Source: Mytilus galloprovincialis
Lineage: Eukaryota; Mollusca; Bivalvia; Mytilida; Mytilidae
Direction: 5' to 3'
DNA: 64,000 nt
Assembly (NCBI RefSeq): GCF_965363235.1
Contig: NC_134848.1
Location: 60,660,181-60,724,180, forward strand
Position 1 is the first letter of the stretch; every line of letters starts with the position of its first letter. Both the position numbers and the translations under genes were made by a program. The notes beneath the pieces are model-generated. The model was not told the origin of the DNA. It was given only the letters and a program-made list of their open reading frames with translations, and searched no databases. This document shows, piece by piece, positions 39,101 to 50,655 of this stretch.

Positions 39101-42100
39101 TTTTTTTCTCAAAGTTTTGTCAAAAAGACTCAAAAACGTCTGATTGTAAATACACAATTTTAAGTTTGAAAAAGATATTTATTAAATCATGCTATTTTTT
39201 CACCTGTATTACATATTTTTGAAATATTTCCAGAACGAGATTTCAACGAGACTGAAACGTCTCAAGAATGCATCCTTAATAACACATATTGTAGATTGCA
39301 ATGCAACAAAACAAGCAAAATTCACAACCACCACAAATATGTCGACATTTGCAACTGCAATCATATGGTTAGATATATTTAAGTTTATACAACTCTTTTA
39401 TATTAAATAGGCTTTCCAAATGAAGCTAAACGTCTCAAATATATTTGGGGATCCTGTAGTCAGAACAGCACGATCAGTATACAGACCTACTAGTGTGGAG
39501 TTAAACGTTATAGCATCTTCAGGTTATTTTCTTTTTAAATAAAAGAAAAACGATGGCTGGAAAATTAAAAAAAATAGAATAGGTGGAACCATTATGATAT
39601 ATAAAAGAAAATTATATTTTATCTTTAAAACGAAGATGAAATGAATCAAATATAATTCAGCTAATTATTGACAGGTGCTAAGTATATCACTCGCCGATGA
39701 TTAATAAACGTACTCTATCATATGGATATGAGTGAAGCTTGCCTCACTATGAAAGTCAAAACAAAGACAGCTGCTTAAACTGCAACTTACTTATGAAATC
39801 GAAATGCACTGATACATTGATATAATAGAGGAAAATAAACAATTAAGAATATATAATAGGTATTACAATAAATTATTTGGAGGTGATTTGTTTCGTAGTT
39901 CCGTGCTTCCAATTGCTGTCTAGAAACCCCATGAAATATAGCCTGCATTATAACTTTGTAACAACGTTGGGAAGATTGTGCTAAGCACATGGGTCTACAA
40001 CATAACGTTGTATTCACGTCATTCTGAGACTTTGTCACAACAGTAAACTAATTGTGTCACAACATTGTAACGACGTTGAATTTTTCGCCGGGTATGCATA
40101 GCATATCCATCATTTGTGAAGGGTGGAGTATATGTATAAACTTAGAATAATATATGAGTTAGTGTTGTTTTAACCTTTCTAATGAGACATTTAAAAAAAA
40201 GAACAGTTGCTTAATCATTATCTTTTTTCAAAAGTTGAGCATGATATAATTGTCAACATTGTTATTTGTCATTTACAAATACTTTTTATGGTACTTACTC
40301 TTGGTCAACTATTACAATTTATATTCTAGACGACGTTCCTATAGGTAATGAACGAGTTGTAACATATGAAGTTACAAATACTGGTGCCAATATTGATAGC
40401 TACATTGTGCAGATATCGGATGACCATTCATATGTTTTGGCGCCAGATTCAATGAACCATACGCTAGGTCCTGGAGAAAAGACTGATGGAAATTTTACCT
40501 TACTTCCAAACTCTACAATTGGACTGTTGTATGTAATGTTAATAAAGACAAAAATTATATGTATTATATTTTAAAACAAATACCTGCTCTATAGGTTGCA
40601 TTTCTGTAAATATCTACAATGCAATTTCCCATAGGAACTCCCTTTACGGCTAAAACTGTACAATTGTTTTACAGCTAAAACTTTTACTATGAAGTTTAAA
40701 AAAATTATATCCTAGAATGAAAAGTTTATATTCAATAATATCTTTTTCGAAGGTCAAAATATAGGGCTGTGCGGCATATTTTCAACATTTATATGACCCG
40801 AACTTCTAAGAGTTTAAACTAACACTAAAATTCTTTACTATCCCAATCTTGACTTTAGGGTTCCCATAGATTTCAATTAGACCAAAATGCATACGCTTAT
40901 TTACTGTTAACATTCCTCAGTTAGATCTCTACGATATGAATCATAGAAATCATATCTGAATCCAGTACGTACTTATAATTAGTTATCTAAAAATAGTATA
41001 TATCTCCCCAAAGAAGGCGTGTTTTGAGAAACAGCTGTATTGACAAAGTGCAACATAAACTAGTGTTTTGTTATCTAATTGGTCATATATACTGGTGACT
41101 AGACTAAGCAACATACAATAACGTGTAATGAATAACCATGTCTATCAATTCAGGATATAAAGTCTGTACACGACACTTATAATCTCAGAATGCGTTTAGA
41201 AGGTTTATGTGGACCTTTGTCGTTTATTGTTTGTTGGAATGTCCTTTTCTACAGTTCTTCAATAAAGACGAATAATATAAATAAGACTCTTGCATATTTT
41301 AATACTTTAATAAACGCAAGGTTATGCTTATTGCGAATTGCAATTTTGAATAGAGGAATAACAATTGAAATCGCCATTCATTTCTGTGCTAATAAACATT
41401 AAGATCTATTTTAACGTGTGTCATCATGTGATTATATCGAGGAGATAGATACTACAATTATATTATTGAATATAAAATTCTTATATGAGACAGCTCTGAC
41501 GTGGAATATTTCAAATTATGTCATTTTTTTCGTTTTAAGATATATTGGTTGTTTTCTTTAACTGCACCTAAAACTATGCCTGTTGCTTTGGCCGCCATAT
41601 CTCATGCACAATTGATTTTTTTACACCTTTCTTGCACTTTGTTTCCAGTTTGGAGCTAAATTAACAATGGTCAACAGCAAAACTAAATATAAAAATTCAA
41701 CCTGTAGTATGAGAAACAATATAAAAATTTGAAGAAAAAGATTTTATTTTTCTTTTGGCATGCAATTGTTTAAGAACTTTGTAAACTTCGACCTTCCCCA
41801 GTTTCTAAGATTTATACAAAACAGGGGGAATTTGCCGACTTTGAACAAATATTGCATTTAGATTGATATTATATGTCTCGATGTGTATACACCTTCTGAA
41901 TTAACGAGCTTAAACGTATAAACACTCTGAATATGTATAGAGTATCTGTCGATATTAAGCAACCAATATATGATCAGGTTTGTCAGAATAGATGAGTTGA
42001 ATATGCGGCTAACTTTTTCTGTTTGTGTAGTTTGAATAATATAGCAGATGTCGCGAAAATGTCTCGCTTTACGGTAATGCCAGAGAAAATACTTTTGAAT

Positions 42101-44322
42101 TCTAACTTTATTAGACAATTCGTATAATACATCTAATGGAATATTTTTATTTTCTTTTAAAGTAAATATACTGTTGCAGTATTTGTAAATTCTTCAGCGG
42201 AAGTCAAGCAGACCATTTCAAGAACACTAATAGTAAGTTTTTTTTAAACTAAAGTCTATATTTTTACTCATAATACTAACACATTTTTGACTCTGAGAAT
42301 TGCCGAAATAAACCTTAAAATATATGTAATGCAGACACGACAGTTTTGCGTTAGAAAAATGAAAATACAAAATGATCAACATATTTAAATGTGCAGTCGA
42401 ACTTAGCTTTTTTTTTGTGTAAGCCAAGCTTTTTGATATAGATATATGTCTGAGTTTGACTTGTTTAAACACGATATTAGTTGTTTTTGAACCCAAGGTT
42501 CACACTTTTCTTTCTTTAGCTGCCAGGTTCTTCAAAAATGACAATCGCATGAAATTTAAAACAGACCCCGTAAGTGTTAGTTCGTCACAAATGTATGCCG
42601 AGTCAAAGTTATAACTTATAGATCATGGACCCATATATACATATAAGCATAACTAATTGAATAAATACATACGCATTAGGGTAAATCTAGTTTCAATGTT
42701 CACTGTACCGTGACATACATTTGATATCAATTTAGGTAACTGACATTCAAAGACCTAACTGCAATGTACTGATGACAAGTGGTGAATGTAATGTACCATC
42801 ACTCAATACTGCAAATTGTTCTAAATATACTTGGAGTGCAAAGGCAGAAGTTACTTTTAAGGGAACACAGCTTGAAAGTCTATCGTCTACCATTGGCAAC
42901 AATAGCATGTTACAATATGCTAATATATCTGGTCGTATGGAAGGTCCTGTTGCGGTCAACATAAGGTTTGGTTATTATATATGACATGTGTAATAAAACA
43001 ATGCAATGATGGGAAGTACAAATCAATCAGATACATATATATTGTTACATATACATACTAAGTTTAAAACTGTATATTTTACAAAGTCGCATAAAATAGT
43101 TCACATATACGTCGACTGCAAAGTTGAAAAGTAACTGAGATAAATTTAGATATATCTATTCAAAATTTTTGTTTAACATATGTAAAGCAACACCGTATTT
43201 TGTAGATATTGAAACAAATAACTGGTTTCAATGTTTTATCATTCTAACAAAAAATTCACTTTACTTATATCGAAATTATTACTAGATGGCTAATAAAAAC
43301 GGTTAAAGGGGTAAATCATGATATATTTACATGAATACATATAACTAAACAATTACAGATTTTGATTGCTCATACCAAATTAACTTTTAACCATTTTTCA
43401 AAGCTGATTTGTGTACCGGAAAGTGATACATCGACTCCATGTTCCTGCAACATTTGATTTTATTTGTCTTCATTTACAGAGGTGATTGTTGTAACCCGTC
43501 ACTATCCATCAGTGCTGTTGATGTTGATGGCTATATTTCACAGTGTCATTTTGAGTTGTCTCATGGTTTACCGGTACAATCTGTAGAACCAATAATTGAG
43601 CAGGTCATTTACCCAATACTGAATCAGGTAAGTAATTTGTTATCAGGAAGGGTTTTTTGAATTTATTGAACATGTTGAAGAAACAAAAAGTTGAAGGAAA
43701 ACTAATCGGTCACACGTTTGCTAAATCACTTGAAAATAAATGCAATATTTGTTTTTACTTAGATTTCCTTGTCAAAAACATATAACCATGTCATTCATTT
43801 ACTTTGGAATTCAATATTTTGGTTAATACTTTATAAGACAAAAAAGAGGCTTAGTTGTATAAAAAAAGTTGCCAAAACGTCCGGGACACATTAAAGGACA
43901 AACTTAAGTTGAGGTTATATGAAATATTTAGCATGATTCTGGAAAGACTTAAGATGGGACAATATCAATTAATTGGCATAAACAATCGAAAAACCTGAGT
44001 AGTATTAGTGGAAATGAAAATATATTTTTTCTTTTTTTAGAATATCTTCAGCAAGACCTTTGCAGTAATTGTAGCTGTTAGTGTGTGCTTCGTTGTTCTG
44101 TGTATTGTTATATTTGCTGGAGTAATAACGTATAAATATTTCGGCCAAACGAAAAGAATGAAAGAAAAACATATCAATTCGAAGACGCATGCTCAGAACA
44201 GAACAATGAAAGAAGTTGAAAACAAACCAAAGACTAATGGCCAAAACAGACCATATTCGTTTGAAAATAGACTTGTTAGATGTAAAGATAGACAAAATGA
44301 TTCATATATTGAATGGTATTAA
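18116..44322 (+). CDS. VWA7-like von Willebrand factor A domain membrane protein, 20 supported exons
   Basis: Exons by AG/GT ends and continuous phase: 18116-18323, 25437-25554, 26523-26659, 26951-27023, 27647-27729, 30151-30336, 30729-30947, 31751-31870, 32702-32869, 33536-33651, 34230-34389, 35090-35166, 35601-35754, 37254-37420, 39411-39522, 40330-40528, 42163-42232, 42736-42965, 43480-43627, 44041-44322. They total 3027 nt, 1008 residues. Layout: signal peptide 1-16 (MMYVLALLAVISSVSA); an N-terminal region to ~270 resembling the Het-C-like head of VWA7 (FYSNTNWVE, GKCSHGG, HYHLHHQAY); a VWA domain ~290-475 with MIDAS DFSGS at 300-304; Asn-rich beta-sandwich segments ~480-915; one TM helix ~921-946; a basic tail of ~60 residues. 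The family's role is poorly known; cell-surface or matrix adhesion is inferred from VWA plus TM. The start follows a short leader with tandem ATGs. Exon order matches my recollection of VWA7. One extra candidate exon (39234-39367) does not fit the phase. Confidence 0.85.
18885..19000 (+). repeat. Decayed hammerhead-bearing dispersed repeat
   Basis: Contains atcaatgctcttcatctttg, gcgtcGCTGATGAgtcttatg (CTGATGA at 18965-18971), collinear with 55050-55140. The GAAA box and right half of the ribozyme are lost, so it cannot be catalytic. Confidence 0.6.
22095..22280. mobile_element. Fold-back MITE
   Basis: Left arm 22101-22175 (gaaatgactgtaatatt, aaataacataaaaaat, ggtgcacactg) is repeated as its complement at 22200-22276, with a short centre containing acgcgcgt. 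Arms are about 70 bp with few mismatches. Target duplication is not clear. Confidence 0.8.
22991..24583 (+). mobile_element. Decayed Tc1/mariner transposon
   Basis: Terminal repeats CAGTCCGCCAAAATTAAGCA (from 22993, after TA) and its complement ending GGCGGACT at 24580, about 1.59 kb apart, the usual Tc1 length. The interior has the N-terminal HTH of a Tc1-type transposase (RRTLSEAERWQALGM, then TGSVNDRPRKPS; 23268-23440). Further on are HFDGHPLADRP and MDDNARPHRAG (second catalytic Asp), then SPDMKPIEHLWD, near the third acidic residue. In-frame stops (for example before MDDNARPHRA and after AYKQ) and frame changes show that it is inactive. It sits in intron 1 of the VWA7-like gene, in the same orientation. 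Confidence 0.9.
24978..25300 (+). repeat. Dispersed mussel repeat, family B
   Basis: Contains aaaattgagaatggaaatgg, acaacaacccgaccatagag, cagctggcccctgaatac and cagaggcttctgacttagga. A shorter copy is at 55525-55620. No coding capacity. Confidence 0.75.
27355..27570 (+). repeat. Dispersed mussel repeat, family E (intron 4)
   Basis: Shares aggaaagtcccttatcaaaa, catcaaaaaatggataac, taatcctgacttgtgag and catattgacaacgatgtgtg with the better copy at 63540-63775. Confidence 0.6.
27985..29566. mobile_element. Nested inverted-repeat elements packed with TCCGTT words (intron 5)
   Basis: An outer pair of arms (27988-28110 and 28700-28806) shares gaagacgtgcccttactct, tgacataccaat, gacgcgaaa and TTGGCATTTRTCCGTTTC in inverted orientation. 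A second pair begins at TTAA-A-CCTCGGTCACACCTTAACGG (28266-28290) and ends with its complement plus TTAA at 29540-29566. A further copy of that end lies at 29215-29240, and an inverted pair ggtctggtagacaaa / tttgtctaccagacc is at 28585 and 29247. Between them are dozens of TCCGTT/AACGGA words. No transposase seen. Confidence 0.75.
29567..29680 (+). repeat. Family F fragment
   Basis: aacacgaaccctacaataaa, ggggtgatctcatgtgctcc and catgtagcacccgtggtg match 17570-17680. Confidence 0.6.
30729..33651 (+). CDS. VWA domain exons (exons 7-10) of the VWA7-like gene
   Basis: Exon 7 (30729-30947) opens the domain with a beta strand ending in the MIDAS motif DFSGSMGGEI and closes on a strand ending LFNDPG. 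Exon 8 (31751-31870) carries GGGDCPEFAAAGI, equivalent to the GGGDxPE loop of VWA7. Exon 9 (32702-32869) carries VIVFTDADAKDD, the fourth strand and third metal-loop Asp. Exon 10 (33536-33651) holds SESTGGTVYSTDKDNF, the usual last helix of the fold. Introns 7-9 are phase 1; intron 10 is phase 0. All metal-site positions that I can place are present, so this domain should bind a divalent cation. Confidence 0.85.
33340..33415 (+). repeat. Decayed hammerhead-bearing dispersed repeat
   Basis: ttgagcgttaatgacgagtc, tttttagacaaagacctgtc and gaaatccttgtaac align with 55078-55150, but both conserved core boxes are mutated. Confidence 0.5.
34515..34745 (+). repeat. (TA)n run and truncated family A copy (intron 11)
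   Basis: A TA run is followed at about 34548 by agaagatgtggtatgattgc, cgtacggctttcg and ctcatagtcaactatagaaa. The copy stops early compared with 16245-16612. Confidence 0.75.
36640..36790 (+). repeat. Possible degenerate tRNA-like SINE (intron 13)
   Basis: atgagtttgaacccc resembles a pol III B box, with a weak upstream A box and a trailing cactggggatatacgg. No tail is visible. Weak call. Confidence 0.3.
38383..38965. mobile_element. MITE with inner palindrome (intron 14)
   Basis: Ends AAAGGAGTAAGTTCGGTAAG and, inverted, CGAACATACTCCTTT at 38951-38965; both run inward into GGCC...TTTGGCCCC-like words, about 36 bp alignable. Near the middle ccaggaaacatagagcgc (about 38610) faces gcgctctatgtttcctg (about 38712), a second stem. 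No ORF; target duplication ambiguous. Confidence 0.7.
39234..39367 (+). other. Candidate extra exon of the VWA7-like gene with phase conflict
   Basis: A good acceptor (ttccag) precedes a frame in phase with exon 14, and the peptide (THIVDCNATKQAKF, TTTTNMSTFATA) looks like the Asn/Thr-rich neighbouring segments. The only nearby GT donors leave phase 2, whereas the next exon (39411) must be entered in phase 0, and the intervening gap of 43 nt would be a very short intron. Skipping it gives an uninterrupted protein. It could be a non-exon, an alternative exon, or a real exon hit by an indel. Confidence 0.35.
44041..44322 (+). CDS. Last exon of the VWA7-like gene: transmembrane helix and cytoplasmic tail
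   Basis: After a pyrimidine-rich acceptor the frame encodes a hydrophobic helix (FAVIVAVSVCFVVL then CIVIFAGVI), a stop-transfer YKYF and a Lys/Arg/Asn-rich tail ending IEWY and TAA at 44320-44322. This anchors the protein with its VWA domain outside the cell. An ATTAAA at 44473-44478 is a possible polyadenylation signal. Confidence 0.85.
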   Translation, partial: NIFSKTFAVIVAVSVCFVVLCIVIFAGVITYKYFGQTKRMKEKHINSKTHAQNRTMKEVENKPKTNGQNRPYSFENRLVRCKDRQNDSYIEWY

Positions 44323-44739
44323 CGAAGATATATATTGTATCTTTTGTATTTCTGAATCATTTTATATTTTCAATGGAACTTCCCCCAGCTAGCACTTTGA
44401 TAGTAATGCAATATATCGCAAGAGACAATGTATACACAAAGAGTTATCATACATAAAAATTTATAAGTTGATATTAAAGAAATTACTTATTTTCTAGATA
44501 TTGAAATATTTACTATCATTTCTGTACCTTTTCTATAATGCAGGTGTTTGTGAAAGGATTTATAAGGTCATTAATTCATATATACCTGACAATTTGGTTT
44601 CCAATTCCGAGCATATTCATAACCATGATAACTCGAGTATTTGTATATCTGATACATTAACAGCCAATTTGTGCAGAAAGTTGTTTCACAAGAATCATTG
44701 TAAGGATTTACAATAACTAAGTTTTGCAATACGTGAAAT

Positions 44740-45807
44740 TAATTTCTAGATGTTGTTACGTATGAGCAATTTAGGAAAGCCCTTTTCCAAGCAATTCCCT
44801 GTAACCAACAAAGAAATTCTAATAGGGTACACATGGTCTCAGGTTTTGATGAAACTTTTATATAATAGCCAGTACCATACCTAAAGGCAATAACAGGCAA
44901 CAGTGTTTCGGAATATTCCGGTTGCCATGGAAACCACATAGGTTGATTTTAGCAATAAAAGGTCATATTTTAACTCTTGAAAAAGTGACAAAAAACCGAT
45001 ATTTTGCACTGTTTAGAACTTGGTTTATGTACAGCATAACCTTTTTTCTGAATAATATATAATATAAAATTCACATATGATTTACATTTACCGTTATCAA
45101 TTATTCTGCTACCAGCTAGTGCAGATATGGTCAAATGGCTAATTTGGATTTCAGTGAAATACGCGTAAATACAGGATATTCAAGTGGATTTTTTTTCATA
45201 AATGCAGCGTCTCTTAGTTAATGTGAGGTATATTTAGAAAGAACATATGAAGAGCTTTTAAATTATAAAATAAAATGATTAATGAATGAAAAACACAATA
45301 TTTTCAAATTCTGTAAAAAAAAAATTCTACAGGTCAATAATGATCCAAGTTATTTACATATTTACACAATACAAACATGGCATTATAATACAGCGAAATT
45401 AATCAGTTAAATTTTTCAGTCCAGAAAAATATTTTTGGTAAATGAAATTTAATAAGAATGGTTGCTATGGTAACCGAATTTCCAAAATTTTACAAGTTTT
45501 TTCTTTCTCAAATTTGGTATAATTTTTTCATTTCTTAAGATTTGTACTTGTAATTGAATACAGAGGGAAGAAAGAACTGATTGTGCATATTAGTTTTTAA
45601 TTGATACAGATCCATAAAGTTTGCTATTTATAAAGCAATGTTGGTTAAATGCTGGTACGACTTAATTTTTTTAAAATCAAGTAAAACACCTTCTAAGTAC
45701 ATGCAAATTTCATTATATTAAACTCATATTGGTAAATCATGTGAAGGTTATTTAGGAGATAACTGTATTGTATTTTAACCTTTTCAGACATAAAATATAG
45801 ATATTAC
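44740..45807. other. Unassigned stretch
   Basis: AT-rich with short ORFs only. It includes ggttgccatggaaaccacat and similar words, but no element ends that I can identify. Confidence 0.35.
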
Positions 45808-47978
45808 CACTACAAAAGTCAAAAAGTCTGAAAAGACCAGTTTTTGTCTGAATTTGCATGAATTTTTACTCGACATTCTTAAATTGTCTGAATAATTTTT
45901 AAAAATTCTTGACATAGTATTAATTTGTCTAATAAGGTTCTTGATTTTACAAGTGACAGTATGGACATTGTCGTAAAATTTCTCGACACATCCTGTATCA
46001 TCTGTTTAGAGTCTGGATTAGTCTCGATCAATTCTTGACTGTCTTAAATTTGTCTCGATCTGTCTTGACATATTATTGACATTTTTAATAATGTCTTGAT
46101 CTGTCTTGACATATTCTTGACATTCTTAATAATGTCTGAATGTGTCTTGACATATTCTTGGCATTCTAAATAATGTCTGAATATGTCTCGACACATTCTT
46201 GACAGTCTTAAATATGTCTTGACACTATCTCAACAGTATAAATTTCGCCTTAGAATATGAACAGACTTATTCTGCACTGATTATGACATTCTATTGCTGT
46301 TATATACTTATTATGGCTAAACTAAACTTTGAAGAATCAATGATTTATTTGGTATAGTAAGATGCCCTTTTGGTGCACCTAAATTGGAATACTCTGAATA
46401 ATCCCTTATGTAGTTTAATTTTTGTTTTTATTAAACGTTGAATTAATTGTTTTAACATGGAATATAAGTTGAAGTTACTGACAAACAGCATTTAGATTTT
46501 TGCCGTTCGCAACAAAACTGCCAGTCAAATTTGCTTTCTTTACTAAAACATGTAACATAGGTGTCGTGTAGGCTGTTTTAAAATGTGAACATGCGTCTCT
46601 TTTGGACCCAAAAATTCATCATCTGTGTGTGTGTGGCTACAAAAAGAGGGGGGGGGGAGGGGCTTTTGTGAAGGCTAAAGAATTTGTTTCCATCTTGATT
46701 TGAATTTTTTAGGACAACCAAAACACATTCTTTATTCCAATTTGAGTGTTGAATTTTATAATTTGTTAACAAACATAAATATTTGTGATAAGTCCTTCCG
46801 TAAAAAATATGTTTAAATCTATATTATGCATATCTTTTTGAGATCCATTTCATAAGACCAATGATTTCTATAGAAAATGAACCAATTATAAATACATTTT
46901 TTTTTATGCCTGGAGAAGATAATACTTTTCTTTTAATTTTTGGGGAATATTTATTGCTTTTTTTTTATAATAATTAACTTCATAATTTTGATGAAGAAAA
47001 TCAATTCTAATTCAATTTTTTTTCTCATCAAAATGATGATTTTCATGTTCATATATGAACAAACTTTTACAATTGTAGTCACCAGGCATGGTCGGTCAAC
47101 TGGTAAGTTGTATGGCTAATTACAGGTAAAGCAGTAATTTCTATTTGACAGTTGCGTGTACTCTGGGGTGTGGAATACCTTATTTTTATGAGGAACATCC
47201 TGTTCATGTGTAATACTTAATATATATTCCAACAGATGACATTACACAAATTTTTCTTCTGTTAAATGAATGATTTGTATATCATCATAATTTGCTTTTT
47301 ATAAGAGCCACATTTGGGTACAATAATTATTTACCATATAAACATTGAATATTATGAATGTAGATTTAAATATGTCTACCGTATGATAGGTTTTAATCAT
47401 TTAATTTATAAGATTTAGGAATCAAAATTTGTAATTATTCAAAAACCCAATTTTAAATTGTTTTATATCAACACACCCACATTTAAATTATTTTATACAT
47501 TAGATTTCATAGCCATACATGCATTTGTAAAGCTATTTATATACCCATATTTTCAATTATTTTACATGCCCAACTTTTATTTTTGAAGTGTAACTTGAAA
47601 CAACAGTATATTATATAAAGAGAAACAAAGATTAAAGTTATATTATGAATATTGGTCATGATTTGTAAAACTCAGAACTGTCAAGTAAATTTAAGACACA
47701 ATTCAAAATGTTCAGAATATGTCAAACCATACTGAGAAAATATAAGAATGTCAAGAACATGTCTAGAAATTTCAAGACAGTATTCAAATGTCAAGAAATT
47801 TTTAGACCATATTCAGAATGTCGAAAAGATGGCAAGTAAATTTCATACAAATTTGATATAAATGAGAATTTTTCAAGAACAATTAAGACACAAGTCATAC
47901 TTTTGGAGAATGTAGAGTAAAAGTTAATGCAAATTAAGACAAAAAATGGTCTTTTCAGACTTTTCGACTTTTGTAGTG
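45808..47978. mobile_element. Non-autonomous element with CACTA-type ends
   Basis: The left end CACTACAAAAGTC is matched by the inverted right end GACTTTTGTAGTG at 47978, and the arms align for about 75 bp (aagtctgaaaagacca, ttttttgtct, aatttgcat). Flanking triplets are TAC and TGC, near the 3-bp duplication of CACTA/EnSpm elements. The subterminal regions (about 45880-46240 and 47690-47930) carry degenerate inverted words, TCTTGACATATTCTTGACAT on one side and the complement on the other, as is usual for CACTA elements. The 2.17-kb interior has no transposase. Confidence 0.7.
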
Positions 47979-47979
47979 T

Positions 47980-48046
47980 GCTGTTGCAGATTTAGTTTAC
48001 CTAGCGACCTGTAGCAGAGCTAGGTAAATGGATAATTGCAACAGCA
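47980..48046. repeat. 66-bp imperfect palindrome abutting the CACTA-like element
   Basis: gctgttgcagatttagttta and cctagc face gctaggtaaatgg and attgcaacagc, with a short spacer (gacctgtagca). Confidence 0.6.
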
Positions 48047-48049
48047 AAA

Positions 48050-50290
48050 TCTAGATTTACGTCCACAAACCTTAAAATACAGTACAGTTATATCCATTAT
48101 CATGCAAAAGTCAATCAAGATATTGTTTTTGTTTTTTATTTGGACATATGATTGCTTAAAATAAAAATTTCACGAAATGTTGTTGACTTCTTTGGCACAT
48201 AAACTTCATAGTAACATCATGACGTCATATGAATACTTCCAGTGTAAATTTTTAACATATTATGTTTTGGGGCTTTGTTAACACTTCAAATTTGGATATA
48301 CGTTATTAAAAAGTAGTTTAGTGTAGGCTTTTTTTTCTTTCTATTTTGCCTATTTATTGGAAAAATATAATGTCGTTGAATCCAATATGGCTGCTTCTCG
48401 CATCCTTTCAAGAAAAATAAAATAAATCCGTCATGAATTCTTTCTGTTTGATGCTAAAGAAAATCTTTTTTTTTTCTTTTTCACGTTCAATGCCCATCAC
48501 ATTTTTTTGTCAATCAAGTCTGTAGTACATGTATTTTCTAGTAAGACTGCTTGCATATCAGGACAATAATTTTTCCACAGCTTCTGTGCATATATAACTT
48601 TTGCCTGATCTTTAAATGGGCATTTCTTTAGCTTATATTCACAGCTGCCTTAAAGGAGTTGTTGATCAAGACTGATCTGGTTCTTGAACTCTTGAATGCA
48701 GTCATCCATAAAACAAATGAATGACTGGTTCTGTTGTTTTGGAGCCTGTTCTGTTCTTTAAAATAAATAAATAAAATAAAAGTTCAGTGAAATACAAATG
48801 CCAAACGAACTCAAAGTAGGCCAGGTGGTTTAAAAAGACAACAATACTACATGTATAAATTTCTCTGTCAACATTGAACAACCGGTTTATAGCAATATTC
48901 TGTTTAAACCCATAATCCTGTAACCAACAAGCAGGGAATTTAACATATATGAATTTTGAGCTAGTTTTCTCTGTTGTTGTGACAAAATAAAATAAGGCCA
49001 CACCAATTTGATAAATAGTTTTTCGGAAATTTGCTCAAATGAGGCGAGCGAGCGAAACATTTTTGTTTTTAAAAAAATTCTTGAAAATGAGTTTTTGACA
49101 GGCGAGTGGTCTGCAAAAAGAGCGAAGGATATCTTGTTTTGTTTAAATTGTTACAAGCTAGGTTTATCAAACATGATAAGACTGAAAAACCCTGATGTTT
49201 TGATGCATAAGGCTTGTTATCCAATTTGATAACATTATTCTGACTCTTAAGCAAATAACCGTAGACTCTTTCACCTTGCAGCAGCAAATATTTGAAAAAA
49301 ACCTTCTTAAATGTGACTAAGAAATGGCAATATCAATGACCTTCACAATTGCAAAACACATGACAATCATGAAATTGATACTTTCAGTTGGTAAATATTT
49401 GGTGAACAGCCTTTTCTGACAATTTTTAAGGTTTAATTAACTTCCACCAAGGGCTGTTCCAAAAAAAATGTATGGGGGAGGGGAGGGAAGGAAGACACTT
49501 TTTGTTTATCACCCCCCCCCCCCTCATGTATACATTTTAAATTGGATATTTCTTTTCAATGTCTAAGCAATCTTTCTTAAATACCCACCACCAATCAAAT
49601 TTTAATACAGGTGCCTTCCTCCCCCGTACAATTAATTCTGGAAAGGCCCTAAACAAAACATGGGATTTTGTCATTGAAGAATGTTTGGTTGCCTATAATT
49701 GCTTACATCATTCTACTTTTAGAAAGTTCGATCTTATTTGAATCGTTCTTTTTTTTTGTAATTGGTTAGATTGACCGCGATCGATCTTTTTTCAGGTGCT
49801 TATTGTATTTAGATAGAAAAATAAAGATCAGACCATTTCTTTTTATGTGGTAGTGTAAACGAACTGGATTTAGAAAGATCGATCTTGCTTGTGCAAAGTA
49901 AACGTGAACTGGCCGTTTTAAGATCGATTCTAATAAAAATCGATTCAAATTCGTTGCCAGTGTAAACGAGGTTTAATTCATATTTCATAATATATGATAA
50001 AGTGACTGATTGATCGCTGACGGGTGTCACGTTAATTGTAAAATAGAACCTGTCAGATAAGTCAAATAAGCTTTACTGTATTGGTCACAGAGGCGATCAT
50101 TCAAGAACTAGTCTAGAACTAATCAAGAACTTGATTAATCACTAATCAGTTAGTTTTACGACAAACAGTAACACTGACAGTTGCAAATAATGTTGCTAAA
50201 CATCTGACTTGTATGGCAGTTATTTATAAATACGTTATATTGACAAACTTGCATGAGCAAAAAAACAGACTAAATAATACTAGCAGGTAT
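48050..50290. other. Mostly unassigned stretch with one element end
   Basis: No gene is supported. A run of about 10 C is near 49511. The segment 49745-49972 repeats GATCGATC/AAGATCGAT words and ends GTGTAAACGAGGT before TTAA (49973-49976), which resembles the 28270 element end; the other end was not found. Confidence 0.4.
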
Positions 50291-50309
50291 ATGTGATAAT
50301 ATGAATAGA

Positions 50310-50655
50310 AGAGTTGGTATGTTATCTAATGAGACAACTCTCTATGCAGGTCACAATGTATAACACAGTTAACAATTATAGGTTAAAAGTTGATCTTCAA
50401 CACGGAGTCTTGGCTTACATCGAACAGAAAGCTATCAAGGGCCAGAAATATCTAGTGTACAACAATTAAGAACAGGAAAACCAACTTTGTTTTCAATATA
50501 AAAAAATGAGAACGAGATAACACCTGTGAATAACACCTAACAAATACAACCACTGAACAACAGGTTTCTGAGGTAGGACAGGAACAGAAAATACAGCGGG
50601 TTTAAAAGTTTTTACAGGCGCCATACTTCAGCCTAACCTGAGACAGAATTGTAAA
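50310..50655 (+). repeat. Diverged family A-like repeat
   Basis: gagttggtatgttatctaat, gagacaactctctatgcag, acaattataggttaaaa, cttcaacacggagtcttggc and cctaacctgagacagaatt follow the family A order, with a different middle shared with 59390-59490. Confidence 0.65.

Noticed and set aside
44501-44716. 71-codon ORF with a signal-peptide-like start
   Set aside because: Lies just past the VWA7-like stop codon; no domain or splice support, most likely 3' UTR or intergenic.
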